DNA of 6,591 nucleotides, from assembly GCA_001604265.1 (NCBI GenBank), contig LVBC01000235.1, positions 1 through 6,591 on the forward strand, written 5' to 3'. The translations under genes and the position numbers were made by a program. Each line of letters opens with the position of its first letter. Within the stretch, counting starts at the first letter, position 1. The stretch is from Spirochaetales bacterium Spiro_01 (GTDB lineage Bacteria > Spirochaetota > Spirochaetia > Sphaerochaetales > Sphaerochaetaceae). The notes under the pieces are model-generated. The model searched no databases, was not told the DNA's origin, and saw only the letters and a program-made list of their open reading frames with translations. Positions 1 to 6,527 of this stretch are shown piece by piece.

Positions 1-1052
1 GAACGACCTTTCTTGAAGCTGTTAGGCACAATAGAATCAATGTAGAGGTCGCAGCTCTCGTTGCGCACTCATCAGAAGACAAGCTCAGGAAGCTTTCAAG
101 AGAGTTTTCCTGTCCATACGCCCTCAACAGGGATTGTTTCGATCTCGAAGCCTTTCTCCGTTCTCTTGATGCCGACATGGCACTCAATGGAATTGCAGGA
201 GCAGAGGGTCTGAAGGCCTCTGTCGCCGCAGTGGATGCAGGATTGAATCTTTCGCTTGCGAACAAGGAGACTGTCGTCATGGGCGGCTCCTGGTTTCTCG
301 ACTATGCAGCAAGGAAGAATGTAAAGGTCATTCCAGTCGACAGCGAGCACTCTGCAATCTACCATCTCATGAAGGGACACTCCTCGGTCTCCTCTCTTGT
401 GATTACTGCATCCGGTGGCCCCTTTCTTGGAAGAAGAGATCTCGATGATATCAAATGGCAGGAGGCTGTGAAGCACCCTACCTGGAAGATGGGAAGAAAG
501 ATATCGATCGACTCTGCAACACTTGCGAACAAGGGCCTTGAAGTGATCGAAGCAGGCTTTCTCTTCAATATGAAGGCTTGCGATATCGAGGTCACTATCC
601 ACAGGCAGTCAATCATCCACTCGATGATTCGTCTTGCAAATGGTTCTGTTTACGCGCAGCTTTCACCTCCCGACATGACGCTTCCGATTCTTGCAGCTGT
701 CAACGAGGATGCAGAGTCGCTTCTCTCTTCGGTTGCTCCACTATCCTTCGACAATCTTGAGCTCACATTCCAGAGGTGGAGCAGAGAGGAGTTTCCTCTC
801 CTCGCTCTTGCCTACAGCTGTCTTGAGAGGAAGGGCTCGTACCCAATTGCATTCAATGCAGCCGATGAGGTCGCAGTTGGCCTCTTCATAGATGATAGAA
901 TCCGCTTCACTGACATTGCCAGGATAGTCGAGAGGACTGTCGAGGATCACGATTGGAGCAGAAACTGCAGCTCGCTCGAGGAGATTCTCAGAGAGGACAG
1001 AAGAGCAAGAGAGGCAGCCCGAGAGGTCGCATATGGCCTACTATCTATCTAG
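1..1052 (+). CDS. dxr: 1-deoxy-D-xylulose 5-phosphate reductoisomerase, 5'-truncated by window edge
   Basis: Cytoplasmic enzyme of the MEP isoprenoid pathway: it rearranges and reduces DXP to 2-C-methyl-D-erythritol 4-phosphate using NADPH and a divalent metal. The reading frame is open from base 3 (first full codon) to the TAG at 1050-1052, giving 349 visible residues. The first visible residues align with the helix just after the N-terminal GxTGSIG NADPH motif, so only some 10-20 residues and the start codon lie outside the window. Visible family motifs are NGIAGAEGL (from about 187), the metal-binding PVDSEH (333-350), TASGGPF (about 405-425), the substrate loop HPTWKMG (474-494), and SIDSAT...NKGLE (504-542), whose Asn, Lys and Glu contact substrate and metal. 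The C-terminal helical domain is complete. An ATG at 177 is internal and not the start. The gene overlaps rseP by 20 nt, which suggests co-transcription and coupled translation. No missing key residue is seen in the visible part. Confidence 0.96.
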   Translation, partial: TTFLEAVRHNRINVEVAALVAHSSEDKLRKLSREFSCPYALNRDCFDLEAFLRSLDADMALNGIAGAEGLKASVAAVDAGLNLSLANKETVVMGGSWFLDYAARKNVKVIPVDSEHSAIYHLMKGHSSVSSLVITASGGPFLGRRDLDDIKWQEAVKHPTWKMGRKISIDSATLANKGLEVIEAGFLFNMKACDIEVTIHRQSIIHSMIRLANGSVYAQLSPPDMTLPILAAVNEDAESLLSSVAPLSFDNLELTFQRWSREEFPLLALAYSCLERKGSYPIAFNAADEVAVGLFIDDRIRFTDIARIVERTVEDHDWSRNCSSLEEILREDRRAREAAREVAYGLLSI

Positions 1053-2346
1053 ACTCCTCTATCTTCTGATCGGGCTCTTCGGCATCTCGCTCGTGCTGCT
1101 TTTCCACGAAGGAGGCCACTTTATGATGGCACGCCTTCTCAAGATCGATGTTGAAGTTTTCTCTATCGGCATGGGACCGAAGCTCTTTTCAATCCAGGGA
1201 CGAAGAACAGAGCTTCGCCTCTCTCTCATACCCTTTGGTGGCTACTGCTCGATGAAGGGCTCTACAGATCTTACAAAGGCGCTGAAGGATGAAGCGAGAG
1301 CTTTCAAGGTCACCGAGCAGGGCTCGTACTTCGGCACAACCCCACTCGTGCGCTTCATGATCTTCCTTGCAGGCCCACTTGCGAACTTCCTGCTTGCCTG
1401 CATCCTCTTCGGCCTTACTGCAGTCATCCCGGTCGAGACCATCGTCCATGAGGCCAGGATAGTTCCTGCATACCTCTATGAGAGGATGTATCCGGATGTC
1501 ATAGAGCAGAAAACGCTCAAAGAGCGCGATCTTGTCCTGGAATGCAATGGGACAAGGGTCACCTCCTGGCAGGAGCTTGAGACGCTGATTCATGCTTCCA
1601 GAGGAGAGGATCTCGAACTGCTTGTCGACAGGGATGGTAGCATATTCAGAACAACAATCCACTCAAGGGATGGAAGGTACGGCCTCGTACTGTACGAGGA
1701 TACTATTATCGGAAGAGTTGTCGAACCTTCTCAATTTGAAGTCGGGGACAGGATAGTCGAGATGAACGGAGTGCCTGTGACATGCTCTCTCGGTGTCTAC
1801 GACAATGCAAGGGATATCAACACCTTCAAGGTGGAAAGGGATGGAAGGACGATCATCATAGAAGCGGACAACTACCCCTTTGCCTGGAAGACAGAGCTTG
1901 AGAAGAGAAGTCAGAGCACCTTCCTATCTGGCGCACTTACAGGTGCAGTCAAAGCAAAGGACAACTTCTTTTTGACGCTCCACTCGCTTTTCCAGGTAGT
2001 CACAAGGCGTGGTAGGAATGCAAGTGAAGAGATTACAGGGCCCGCAAAGGCCGCATCTTCCATCGGCTCGATAACACTGCTTGGAATGAAGACGAGCTTT
2101 GCATCGGGCTTCAGGGCCTTCATATATCTGCTTGCAATCGTATCGATTTCGCTCTGCGTTGCGAATATTCTACCTCTTCCATCCTTCGATGGAGGACAGA
2201 TGCTTGTCAATCTTCTTCAGATGATCACCAGAAGGGATATGTCTCCAAGGGCCTATGTAGTCTTCCACTTCATGGGTCTTGTCTGTACGCTGCTGATAAT
2301 GATCGCGATGTATTCGCTTACAATAAGGGATCTGCTTGGAATCTGA
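1033..2346 (+). CDS. rseP: RseP-type site-2 intramembrane zinc metalloprotease (M50B)
   Basis: 437-residue inner-membrane protease of the S2P family. In characterised bacteria this family cuts anti-sigma factors and leftover signal peptides within the membrane. Membrane segment 1 (about residues 8-24) runs into the zinc motif HEGGH (25-29; His25, Glu26, His29). Segment 2 is at about 108-134. The middle carries two PDZ-like regions, one at about 140-205 (LVLECNGTRV near 167) and one at about 220-280 (GDRIVEMNGVPV near 238). Segment 3 (about 363-383) ends in the third-ligand motif NILPLPSFDGG (378-388, Asp386), and segment 4 is at about 408-431. Length and order are normal for RseP with tandem PDZ domains. 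The ATG start is preceded by GAGAGG six bases upstream, inside dxr, and any later start would damage segment 1 or the HExxH site. The small residue in the middle of HEGGH is less common than HELGH but keeps all ligands. The TGA stop is one base from the dnaB stop on the other strand. The substrate in this organism cannot be told from sequence. Confidence 0.95.
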   Translation: MAYYLSRLLYLLIGLFGISLVLLFHEGGHFMMARLLKIDVEVFSIGMGPKLFSIQGRRTELRLSLIPFGGYCSMKGSTDLTKALKDEARAFKVTEQGSYFGTTPLVRFMIFLAGPLANFLLACILFGLTAVIPVETIVHEARIVPAYLYERMYPDVIEQKTLKERDLVLECNGTRVTSWQELETLIHASRGEDLELLVDRDGSIFRTTIHSRDGRYGLVLYEDTIIGRVVEPSQFEVGDRIVEMNGVPVTCSLGVYDNARDINTFKVERDGRTIIIEADNYPFAWKTELEKRSQSTFLSGALTGAVKAKDNFFLTLHSLFQVVTRRGRNASEEITGPAKAASSIGSITLLGMKTSFASGFRAFIYLLAIVSISLCVANILPLPSFDGGQMLVNLLQMITRRDMSPRAYVVFHFMGLVCTLLIMIAMYSLTIRDLLGI

Positions 2347-2347
2347 A

Positions 2348-3775
2348 TCAGCCCTTTCTGAAGGACTGTCCACCCTGATTTGGCTCATCTGGAACATCGA
2401 AGAGGATGTTCTCGAAGGAGGCTGTCTCCCTCTTGAAGCCCACTTTGAACTCTCCAGTCTCACCGTTTCTCTGCTTGGCGACGATGACCTTGGTAGGCTG
2501 CATGCCGTTTACAAGGTTGTTCTCGTCGATCTTCCTGGACCTGTGGAGGAACATGACCATATCGGCATCCTGCTCGATTGCACCGGAATCGCGGAGATTG
2601 TTGAGCTGTGGCTCGTTCTTGTCGCCCTCTGCATCTCTGGAGACCTGACAGAGCACGACTACAGGTATCTTCAGGTCCCTGGCAAGAGCCTTGAGGCTTC
2701 TTGAGATGTGCGCGACCTGCTCGAAGCGAGCGACTGTCGAGGGAAGACCTGAATCAACAAGACCGATATAGTCGAGGAAGATGGCCTGAATGCCCTCCTC
2801 TCGCTTGAGCCTTCTGGCAGTTGCCCTGATATCGGAAAGCTTCATGTTCGGAATATCGTAGATGAAGAGGTGCGAATCGTAGAGCTTGGAGGCCGCGTTG
2901 ATCACATGCATGAAGTTCTGATCCCTGTTGCTTGTGAAGGTCGCGTTCCTGATCATCTTGAGAGGCACCTTGGATATTCCGGTAAGGAGTCTCTGGATGA
3001 CCTGCATGCCGCTCATCTCGAGAGAGTAGAAGACGATCTTGTAGTCCCTCTGTATCATGTTCTGGATTATCGAGGTACAGAATGCGGTCTTACCGATGGA
3101 TGGGCGTGCTGCTATGATTATGAAGTCTGTAGGATGGAAGCCACCATCCGTCATGATATCGAGTCGGTCGAAGCCGGTTTCAAGGTTGTCGGACTTGACA
3201 CCGCTCATCCTGGCCTTTATGAGCTGGATGGCCTGATTGAGAAATGGCTTTGCGGACCTGTCGCTCCTGCTCTCTCCTTCTCCATCCTCGAGGTCGGAGA
3301 GCTTGCCGGAGGCTTCGAGAAGGATCTCGGTCACATCCCTGCTCTCATCATAGGATGAGGAGATGAACTCGTTCGAAAGGAGAATGAGTCTTCTTCGCTT
3401 TGCAAGGTTGTGGACTATCTGGCAGTGGACTGCTATGGAGGCTGTATTGGAGACGCTGTCAGTGAGTGTGGATACGTAGCTTACTCCACCACAGCGCTCA
3501 AGAAGAGTTCCTCCACTCTTGTCGGTGGAGTTCCTGCTCTTCAAAAAGTTGATTATGGAGACGAGATCCAGGGTCTGTGCCTGATTCTCCTCTGCATAAT
3601 CGATGAAGGATCTGAAGATTATTCCATTGCCACTGTGATAGAAATCATCGGGCTGGAGAATCTCCATTGCCGTTTCAAGGGCAGATGAATTGAGAAGAAT
3701 GGCTCCGAGTACAGCCTTCTCCGCCTCATCGTCGTGAGGTAGGGTCTTAGATCTGTAAACAGAGCCATCCGCCAT
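2348..3775 (-). CDS. dnaB: Replicative DNA helicase DnaB
   Basis: 475-residue hexameric helicase that unwinds DNA ahead of the replication fork and recruits primase. The N-terminal helical domain (about 10-115) begins with the family pattern PHDDEAEKAVLGAIL. A linker follows to about 175, then the RecA-like motor. Motor motifs seen: Walker A ARPSIGKT (223-230, Lys229 and Thr230), catalytic Glu253 in SLEM, Walker B Asp335 in IFLDYIGLV, motif QVSR (377-380), the DNA-binding loop LRDSGAIEQDADMVMFLHR (394-412), and KQRNG (434-438) with the expected arginine finger Arg436. Two departures from common DnaB are a short extra stretch near 80-92 before CGGVSYV, and DYIGLV where most have DYLQLM. There is no intein. 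The ATG has AAGGAG with good spacing in the 24 nt gap after rplI; that site lies in a small hairpin loop (separate entry). It is the last gene of the operon, and its TGA stop is one base from the rseP stop. No intrinsic terminator is visible after it. Confidence 0.97.
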   Translation of the reverse strand: MADGSVYRSKTLPHDDEAEKAVLGAILLNSSALETAMEILQPDDFYHSGNGIIFRSFIDYAEENQAQTLDLVSIINFLKSRNSTDKSGGTLLERCGGVSYVSTLTDSVSNTASIAVHCQIVHNLAKRRRLILLSNEFISSSYDESRDVTEILLEASGKLSDLEDGEGESRSDRSAKPFLNQAIQLIKARMSGVKSDNLETGFDRLDIMTDGGFHPTDFIIIAARPSIGKTAFCTSIIQNMIQRDYKIVFYSLEMSGMQVIQRLLTGISKVPLKMIRNATFTSNRDQNFMHVINAASKLYDSHLFIYDIPNMKLSDIRATARRLKREEGIQAIFLDYIGLVDSGLPSTVARFEQVAHISRSLKALARDLKIPVVVLCQVSRDAEGDKNEPQLNNLRDSGAIEQDADMVMFLHRSRKIDENNLVNGMQPTKVIVAKQRNGETGEFKVGFKRETASFENILFDVPDEPNQGGQSFRKG

Positions 3776-3780
3776 TCAAA

Positions 3781-3793
3781 GTTCTCCTTGAAC
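3781..3793 (-). promoter_or_regulatory. dnaB Shine-Dalgarno in a small hairpin loop
   Basis: In the mRNA the dnaB ribosome binding site reads GUUC-AAGGA-GAAC, a perfect 4 bp stem with the SD core as a 5-base loop. Five bases then separate it from the ATG. Two further A-U pairs are possible beyond one C/U mismatch. The SD itself is certain; the hairpin is short, and its function is inference. It is reported because the rplI site directly upstream in the operon has the same layout with a longer stem. Confidence 0.55.
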
Positions 3794-3799
3794 GTTATC

Positions 3800-4417
3800 T
3801 CAGTTGTTCTCTTCTGCAGCTGGTGCTTCCTCAGCTGGAGCTTCCTCGGCAGCAGCAGCTTCTGCTTCTGCCTTTGCAGCTGCCTCAGCAGCGGCCTTTG
3901 CTTCGGCCTCGGCCTTCTTTGCAGCCTCTGCAGCAGCTCTTGCTGCCTCTCTTTCCCTCTCCTTGACCTGCTCGACGGATTCGATGACGAGCTTGACGTG
4001 GGAGACTTCGGACTCATAGAGGTGGGCAACAATAGTATATGTGCCGGTCATCTTGATTGCGTGGGTAGGAACCTCGAGCTTCTTTCTCTCGATCTCGATG
4101 CCCTCCTTTGCAAGAGCCTCCTGGACCATCTGGGAGGTAACAGAACCGAAGAGCTTGCCAGACTCGCCAGCGTTGACTACGAGTGTGACTGTGACTGCAT
4201 CGAGCTTCTGCTTGAGGGAAGCGGATGCAGCTCTCTTCTCGGCCTTTCTCTTCTCGATCTGGGCAGCTCTGGAAGCTACGATGGCAAGGTTGGTCTTGTT
4301 GCAGACGACAGCCTGTCCGGTCGGCAGGAGATAGTTACGAGCGTAACCGTCCTTTACTACTACGGTGTCTCCCTCTTCGCCGAGGTTGACAACATCATTA
4401 CAGAGAATGATCTTCAT
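3800..4417 (-). CDS. rplI: 50S ribosomal protein L9 with long Ala/Glu-rich C-terminal tail
   Basis: 205-residue protein of the large ribosomal subunit. L9 binds 23S rRNA through its N domain and reaches out from the L1 side of the ribosome, where it helps limit frameshifting and keep neighbouring ribosomes spaced. The N domain shows the family signature GEEGDTVVVKDGYARNYL (13-30), then the connecting helix (about 42-75, rich in Lys, Arg, Ala), then the C domain (about 76-148, including SGKLFGSVT at 86-94). L9 usually ends near 148-150. Here about 55 more residues follow: a charged, helix-forming Ala/Glu/Lys/Arg stretch (148-190), then an acidic end containing EEAPA twice in tandem (191-200). 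The tail is in frame and followed by a normal TGA, so it looks genuine. The ATG at 4417 lies inside the end of the upstream membrane-protein gene (20 nt overlap), with AAGGAG nine bases before it. The long plus-strand open frames here are mirrors of the GCN/GAR-rich codons. Confidence 0.95.
   Translation of the reverse strand: MKIILCNDVVNLGEEGDTVVVKDGYARNYLLPTGQAVVCNKTNLAIVASRAAQIEKRKAEKRAASASLKQKLDAVTVTLVVNAGESGKLFGSVTSQMVQEALAKEGIEIERKKLEVPTHAIKMTGTYTIVAHLYESEVSHVKLVIESVEQVKEREREAARAAAEAAKKAEAEAKAAAEAAAKAEAEAAAAEEAPAEEAPAAEENN
3818..3847. repeat. Imperfect 15 bp tandem repeat in the L9 tail
   Basis: Two adjacent 15 bp units, 3818-3832 (AGCTGGTGCTTCCTC) and 3833-3847 (AGCTGGAGCTTCCTC), differ at one base. 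On the coding strand they encode the doubled EEAPA of the L9 tail. The wider tail (3803-3976) is low complexity with many GCAGC/GCTTC triplet-like runs. This is consistent with growth by in-frame slippage or duplication. Confidence 0.85.
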
Positions 4418-5369
4418 TTTTGTAAACTCCTTGTTTACGTTTTCTTAGTTCGACCCAGTTCTCCAGTACTCCCACAAGCGGGAGACCAAACCACAGGATC
4501 AGGTTCGCACCCACGAAGAAGAACAGCAGGAAGGCAAAGACGAAAAAAAGTCTTATCGACCTGAGGTTCTCCATTCTCCTTCTCAGATTGAAGTAGACTA
4601 TCGCAAAACCCTGCATTCCGTAGATCATCAGCGACATCACGGCAAGGTTCACGACAGAGAGCATCAGCTGTACAGGCACATCGACGAAGCCTATTGCAAG
4701 TACAACTGCCCAGAGCAGCAGGAAAGGATAGATGAACCAGGCTGGAACGCGAAAGTACATGATCCTTTCATCCTTTGCTGGATCGTATATCCTGCCGGAT
4801 ACTGATGCAACAAAGGCGTTTGCGATGTTCAGAAGGCATGTAAAGGCCACAACGCAGCCCAGAATACCGTACATGAACACCTGGAAGACCAGATCCGACC
4901 TTTCAGCCGAATCACCTGCAAGAGAGCCTATGAACTCCCTGTACAGATTCCTGTAGTCCTCCATTACCCCGAGAGCTACTTCCTGGTTCAGAGAGAACCA
5001 GATCTCGAGAAGGAAGAACACCACAAAAGGCGGCACGCACATCAGAAGTATTCTCCTGAAGAGCGGCTCTGAAGTGGTGTTCACCCATACCAGCGCGCCC
5101 AGTATGAGTGAAAGCGGCACGAACAGGTTAACCCCCACAAGACCCAACGTTAGGGCATCCGGAACTACCGATCTCATGGTGAAGACCAGCTTCAGGAGCA
5201 CCAGCACCAGCACAGCAACGCAGGCGGTGTCCGTTTTCAGTCGTGAGGTGCGCTTTGCAAGAACAAGCAGAGGGAGAGTGAATACAAGAGCACCCACGCC
5301 GAGGTTGGACATCACGAAGGATATTACCACGGCAAGGATGACATCCAGATACTGTCCCCTATCGCTCAC
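4398..5369 (-). CDS. Multi-pass membrane protein, DUF2232/YybS-type, function unknown
   Basis: 323-residue, very hydrophobic protein with about eight membrane segments, roughly at 8-38, 47-64, 72-97, 104-124, 163-190, 210-230, 232-260 and 273-300. A charged loop lies at about 130-160. The start is GTG at 5367-5369, which overlaps the rpsR stop as GTGA (4 nt); only a weak SD-like GAGAAG precedes it, so translation is probably coupled to rpsR. Family call rests on position and on C-terminal patterns: FRVPAW (206-211), [13 protein letters not shown] (253-265) and the ending [17 protein letters not shown] (295-311). This matches the DUF2232/YybS arrangement, in which a membrane protein sits between rpsR and rplI in Firmicutes and alphaproteobacteria. 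There is no recognisable catalytic motif. A transporter-like S component is one possible reading, but I cannot support a substrate. The basic cytoplasmic tail runs into the rplI ribosome binding site. Gene reality is near certain; the family call is moderately sure. Confidence 0.85.
   Translation of the reverse strand: MSDRGQYLDVILAVVISFVMSNLGVGALVFTLPLLVLAKRTSRLKTDTACVAVLVLVLLKLVFTMRSVVPDALTLGLVGVNLFVPLSLILGALVWVNTTSEPLFRRILLMCVPPFVVFFLLEIWFSLNQEVALGVMEDYRNLYREFIGSLAGDSAERSDLVFQVFMYGILGCVVAFTCLLNIANAFVASVSGRIYDPAKDERIMYFRVPAWFIYPFLLLWAVVLAIGFVDVPVQLMLSVVNLAVMSLMIYGMQGFAIVYFNLRRRMENLRSIRLFFVFAFLLFFFVGANLILWFGLPLVGVLENWVELRKRKQGVYKNEDHSL
4422..4438 (-). promoter_or_regulatory. rplI Shine-Dalgarno in the loop of a perfect hairpin
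   Basis: In the mRNA the site reads GUAAAC-AAGGA-GUUUAC, a perfect 6 bp inverted repeat with the SD core AAGGA as a 5-base loop. Four A residues then lead to the rplI ATG. It lies within the last codons of the upstream membrane-protein gene (K-Q-G-V-Y). The inverted repeat is directly visible; a role in controlling L9 translation is inference, because the stem is AU-rich and only modestly stable. Confidence 0.6.
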
Positions 5370-5653
5370 TGCTTCTCGAATGGAAGGTAAGCGAGAACTC
5401 TTGCCTTCTTGATCTCGTTGTTGAGGGCTCTCTGGTGCTTTGCACAGGTACCGGTGATGTGAGCAGGAAGGATCTTTCCTCTCTCGGTAATGTATCTGCG
5501 CAGAGCGTCAGGATTCTTGTAGTCTGCCTTTGGTGCGCCTGGCTGGCAGAACTTGCAGACCTTCTTCTTGAAACCCATCTTGCGAGCACCTGGCTTTCTG
5601 TCTCTGCCAGCTGCATCCTTGTCATTTACGAATGCTTCATTATCGTCACGCAT
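5366..5653 (-). CDS. rpsR: 30S ribosomal protein S18, zinc-ligand (C+) form
   Basis: 95-residue small-subunit protein that pairs with S6 and binds the platform of 16S rRNA. The conserved core is unmistakable: KKKVCKFC (29-36), [20 protein letters not shown] (44-63), [11 protein letters not shown] (67-77) and LAYLPF at the end. Cys33, Cys36, Cys70 and His73 are placed as in the zinc-binding form of S18. The protein is somewhat longer than usual because of about 25 N-terminal residues that are charged and probably disordered (D, N, K, R rich). The ATG at 5653 is well supported by AGGAGA seven bases upstream in the 18 nt gap after ssb. Another frame over the same DNA (5359-5625) is a shadow. The TGA stop overlaps the GTG start of the next gene. 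Confidence 0.97.
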   Translation of the reverse strand: MRDDNEAFVNDKDAAGRDRKPGARKMGFKKKVCKFCQPGAPKADYKNPDALRRYITERGKILPAHITGTCAKHQRALNNEIKKARVLAYLPFEKQ

Positions 5654-5671
5654 TTTCTAATCTCCTAACTT

Positions 5672-6217
5672 TTAAAATGGTACTTCGTCGTCAGAGTACT
5701 GCTCTGGTCCGACATTGAAGTCAGGTAAGTCTGCACTTGAGTTCTGTCTCATAGTGTAGCTTCCTGCCTGTCCTCTTGTGCTGTTCTGTGGACTGGACGG
5801 TCTCTGGTAGGACTGACTGCTCTTGGCACTCTGATTCCATCCGGCGGAAGGTGCATCTGCACCTCTTGGCTGAGACTGTCCCTGTGGGGAAGAGAGAAGC
5901 TGGAGATTGTTGACAAAGATCTCTACTGTAGAACGGTTCTGACCCTGCTGGTCGGTCCACTTGTTCTGTCTGAGCTCGCCCTGTATTGCTACCTGACGTC
6001 CCTTCTCCAGATACTGGTTTACCGATTCTGCCGATCTTCCCATATAGACACAGTTGAAGAAGTTGGCTTCGTCTTCCCAGGAGTTGTCACCCGTCCTCTT
6101 TCTACGGTTGACAGCGATCGAGAATCGCACAACTGCTCCACCATTCTGGGATACGCGGTACTCGCTCTCCCGGGTGAGTCTTCCTACGAGAAATACACTG
6201 TTGATATCTGCAGGCAT
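5672..6217 (-). CDS. ssb: Single-stranded DNA-binding protein SSB
   Basis: 181-residue protein that coats single-stranded DNA during replication, repair and recombination and recruits partner enzymes through its acidic tip. The N-terminal OB fold (about 1-110) has NSVFLVGRLTRESEYR (6-21), VVRFSIAVNRR (29-39), FFNCVYMGRSAESVNQYLEKG (53-73) and VAIQGELR (76-83). The usual aromatic Trp of the VxWG pattern is Tyr58 here, followed by Met59. A flexible linker rich in Gln, Ser, Gly and Pro follows (about 111-170), and the protein ends in the canonical interaction tip DDEVPF (176-181). The ATG is preceded by GGAGG seven bases upstream. It lies 28 nt after rpsF and 18 nt before rpsR, the usual position of ssb between the genes for the S6 and S18 partners. 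Confidence 0.97.
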   Translation of the reverse strand: MPADINSVFLVGRLTRESEYRVSQNGGAVVRFSIAVNRRKRTGDNSWEDEANFFNCVYMGRSAESVNQYLEKGRQVAIQGELRQNKWTDQQGQNRSTVEIFVNNLQLLSSPQGQSQPRGADAPSAGWNQSAKSSQSYQRPSSPQNSTRGQAGSYTMRQNSSADLPDFNVGPEQYSDDEVPF

Positions 6218-6245
6218 ATTACTTCCTCCAAATCCTTGATAAAAC

Positions 6246-6527
6246 CTACTTTTCTGGGTTTACGAACAGGAACTTGAGAACAAGGGTGCTGAGCTGGAAT
6301 TCGTGGCTGATCTTTGCAATCTTGGCTGGATCTGCAGAGAGCTCGAAGTAGACGTAGTGGCCCTTCTCCTGCTTGTTGATGAGATATGCAAGAGTCCTGA
6401 CTCCCATATCATCCTGCTTGGTGATTTCAACACCATTCTTTTCGAAGGTCGCAAGTACGAACTTGAGACCCTCTGCCATCTTGTCTTCATTCTGATCCAA
6501 GATGACGGTGAACTCATAATTTCTCAT
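6246..6527 (-). CDS. rpsF: 30S ribosomal protein S6
   Basis: 93-residue small-subunit protein that forms a dimer with S18 on the 16S rRNA platform. Family features: the opening RNYEFTVIL, the central VRTLAYLINKQEKGHYVYFEL (43-63, matching the usual RxLAYxIxKxxxGxYxxxEF) and the closing VLKFLFVNPEK. I place the start at the ATG 6525-6527 because AAGGAGG lies five bases upstream of it (6533-6539). The frame also runs back to a TTG at 6563, but that would add 12 residues encoded by the ribosome binding site and leader hairpin, which is not credible. TAG stop at 6246-6248. First gene of the operon visible here; a structured leader precedes it. Confidence 0.96.
   Translation of the reverse strand: MRNYEFTVILDQNEDKMAEGLKFVLATFEKNGVEITKQDDMGVRTLAYLINKQEKGHYVYFELSADPAKIAKISHEFQLSTLVLKFLFVNPEK

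Noticed and set aside
177..179. ATG at 177 as the dxr start
   Set aside because: The frame is open back to the window edge and encodes conserved Dxr sequence (for example the region just before NGIAGAEGL), so the true start is upstream of the window.
96..602. 168-codon minus-strand frame opposite dxr, and 1189-1662 and 1911-2210 opposite rseP
   Set aside because: Shadows of well-conserved genes; no independent coding evidence.
1105..1119. HEGGH in RseP as a possibly inactive protease site
   Set aside because: Both His ligands, the Glu, and the distal Asp386 motif are present. Gly in the variable position of HExxH does not by itself imply loss of activity.
2870..3358. 162-codon plus-strand open frame and neighbours at 2336-2704 and 3410-3688
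   Set aside because: All lie opposite dnaB, which has full-length helicase motifs. No SD or recognisable domain is seen in the antisense frames.
3788..4564. 258-codon plus-strand open frame rich in Ser, Cys, Leu, plus a 71-codon Ala/Ser-rich frame at 3804-4019
   Set aside because: Both are antisense to rplI. The low-complexity Ala/Glu codons of the L9 tail remove stops on the other strand. The translations are compositional artefacts with no family resemblance.
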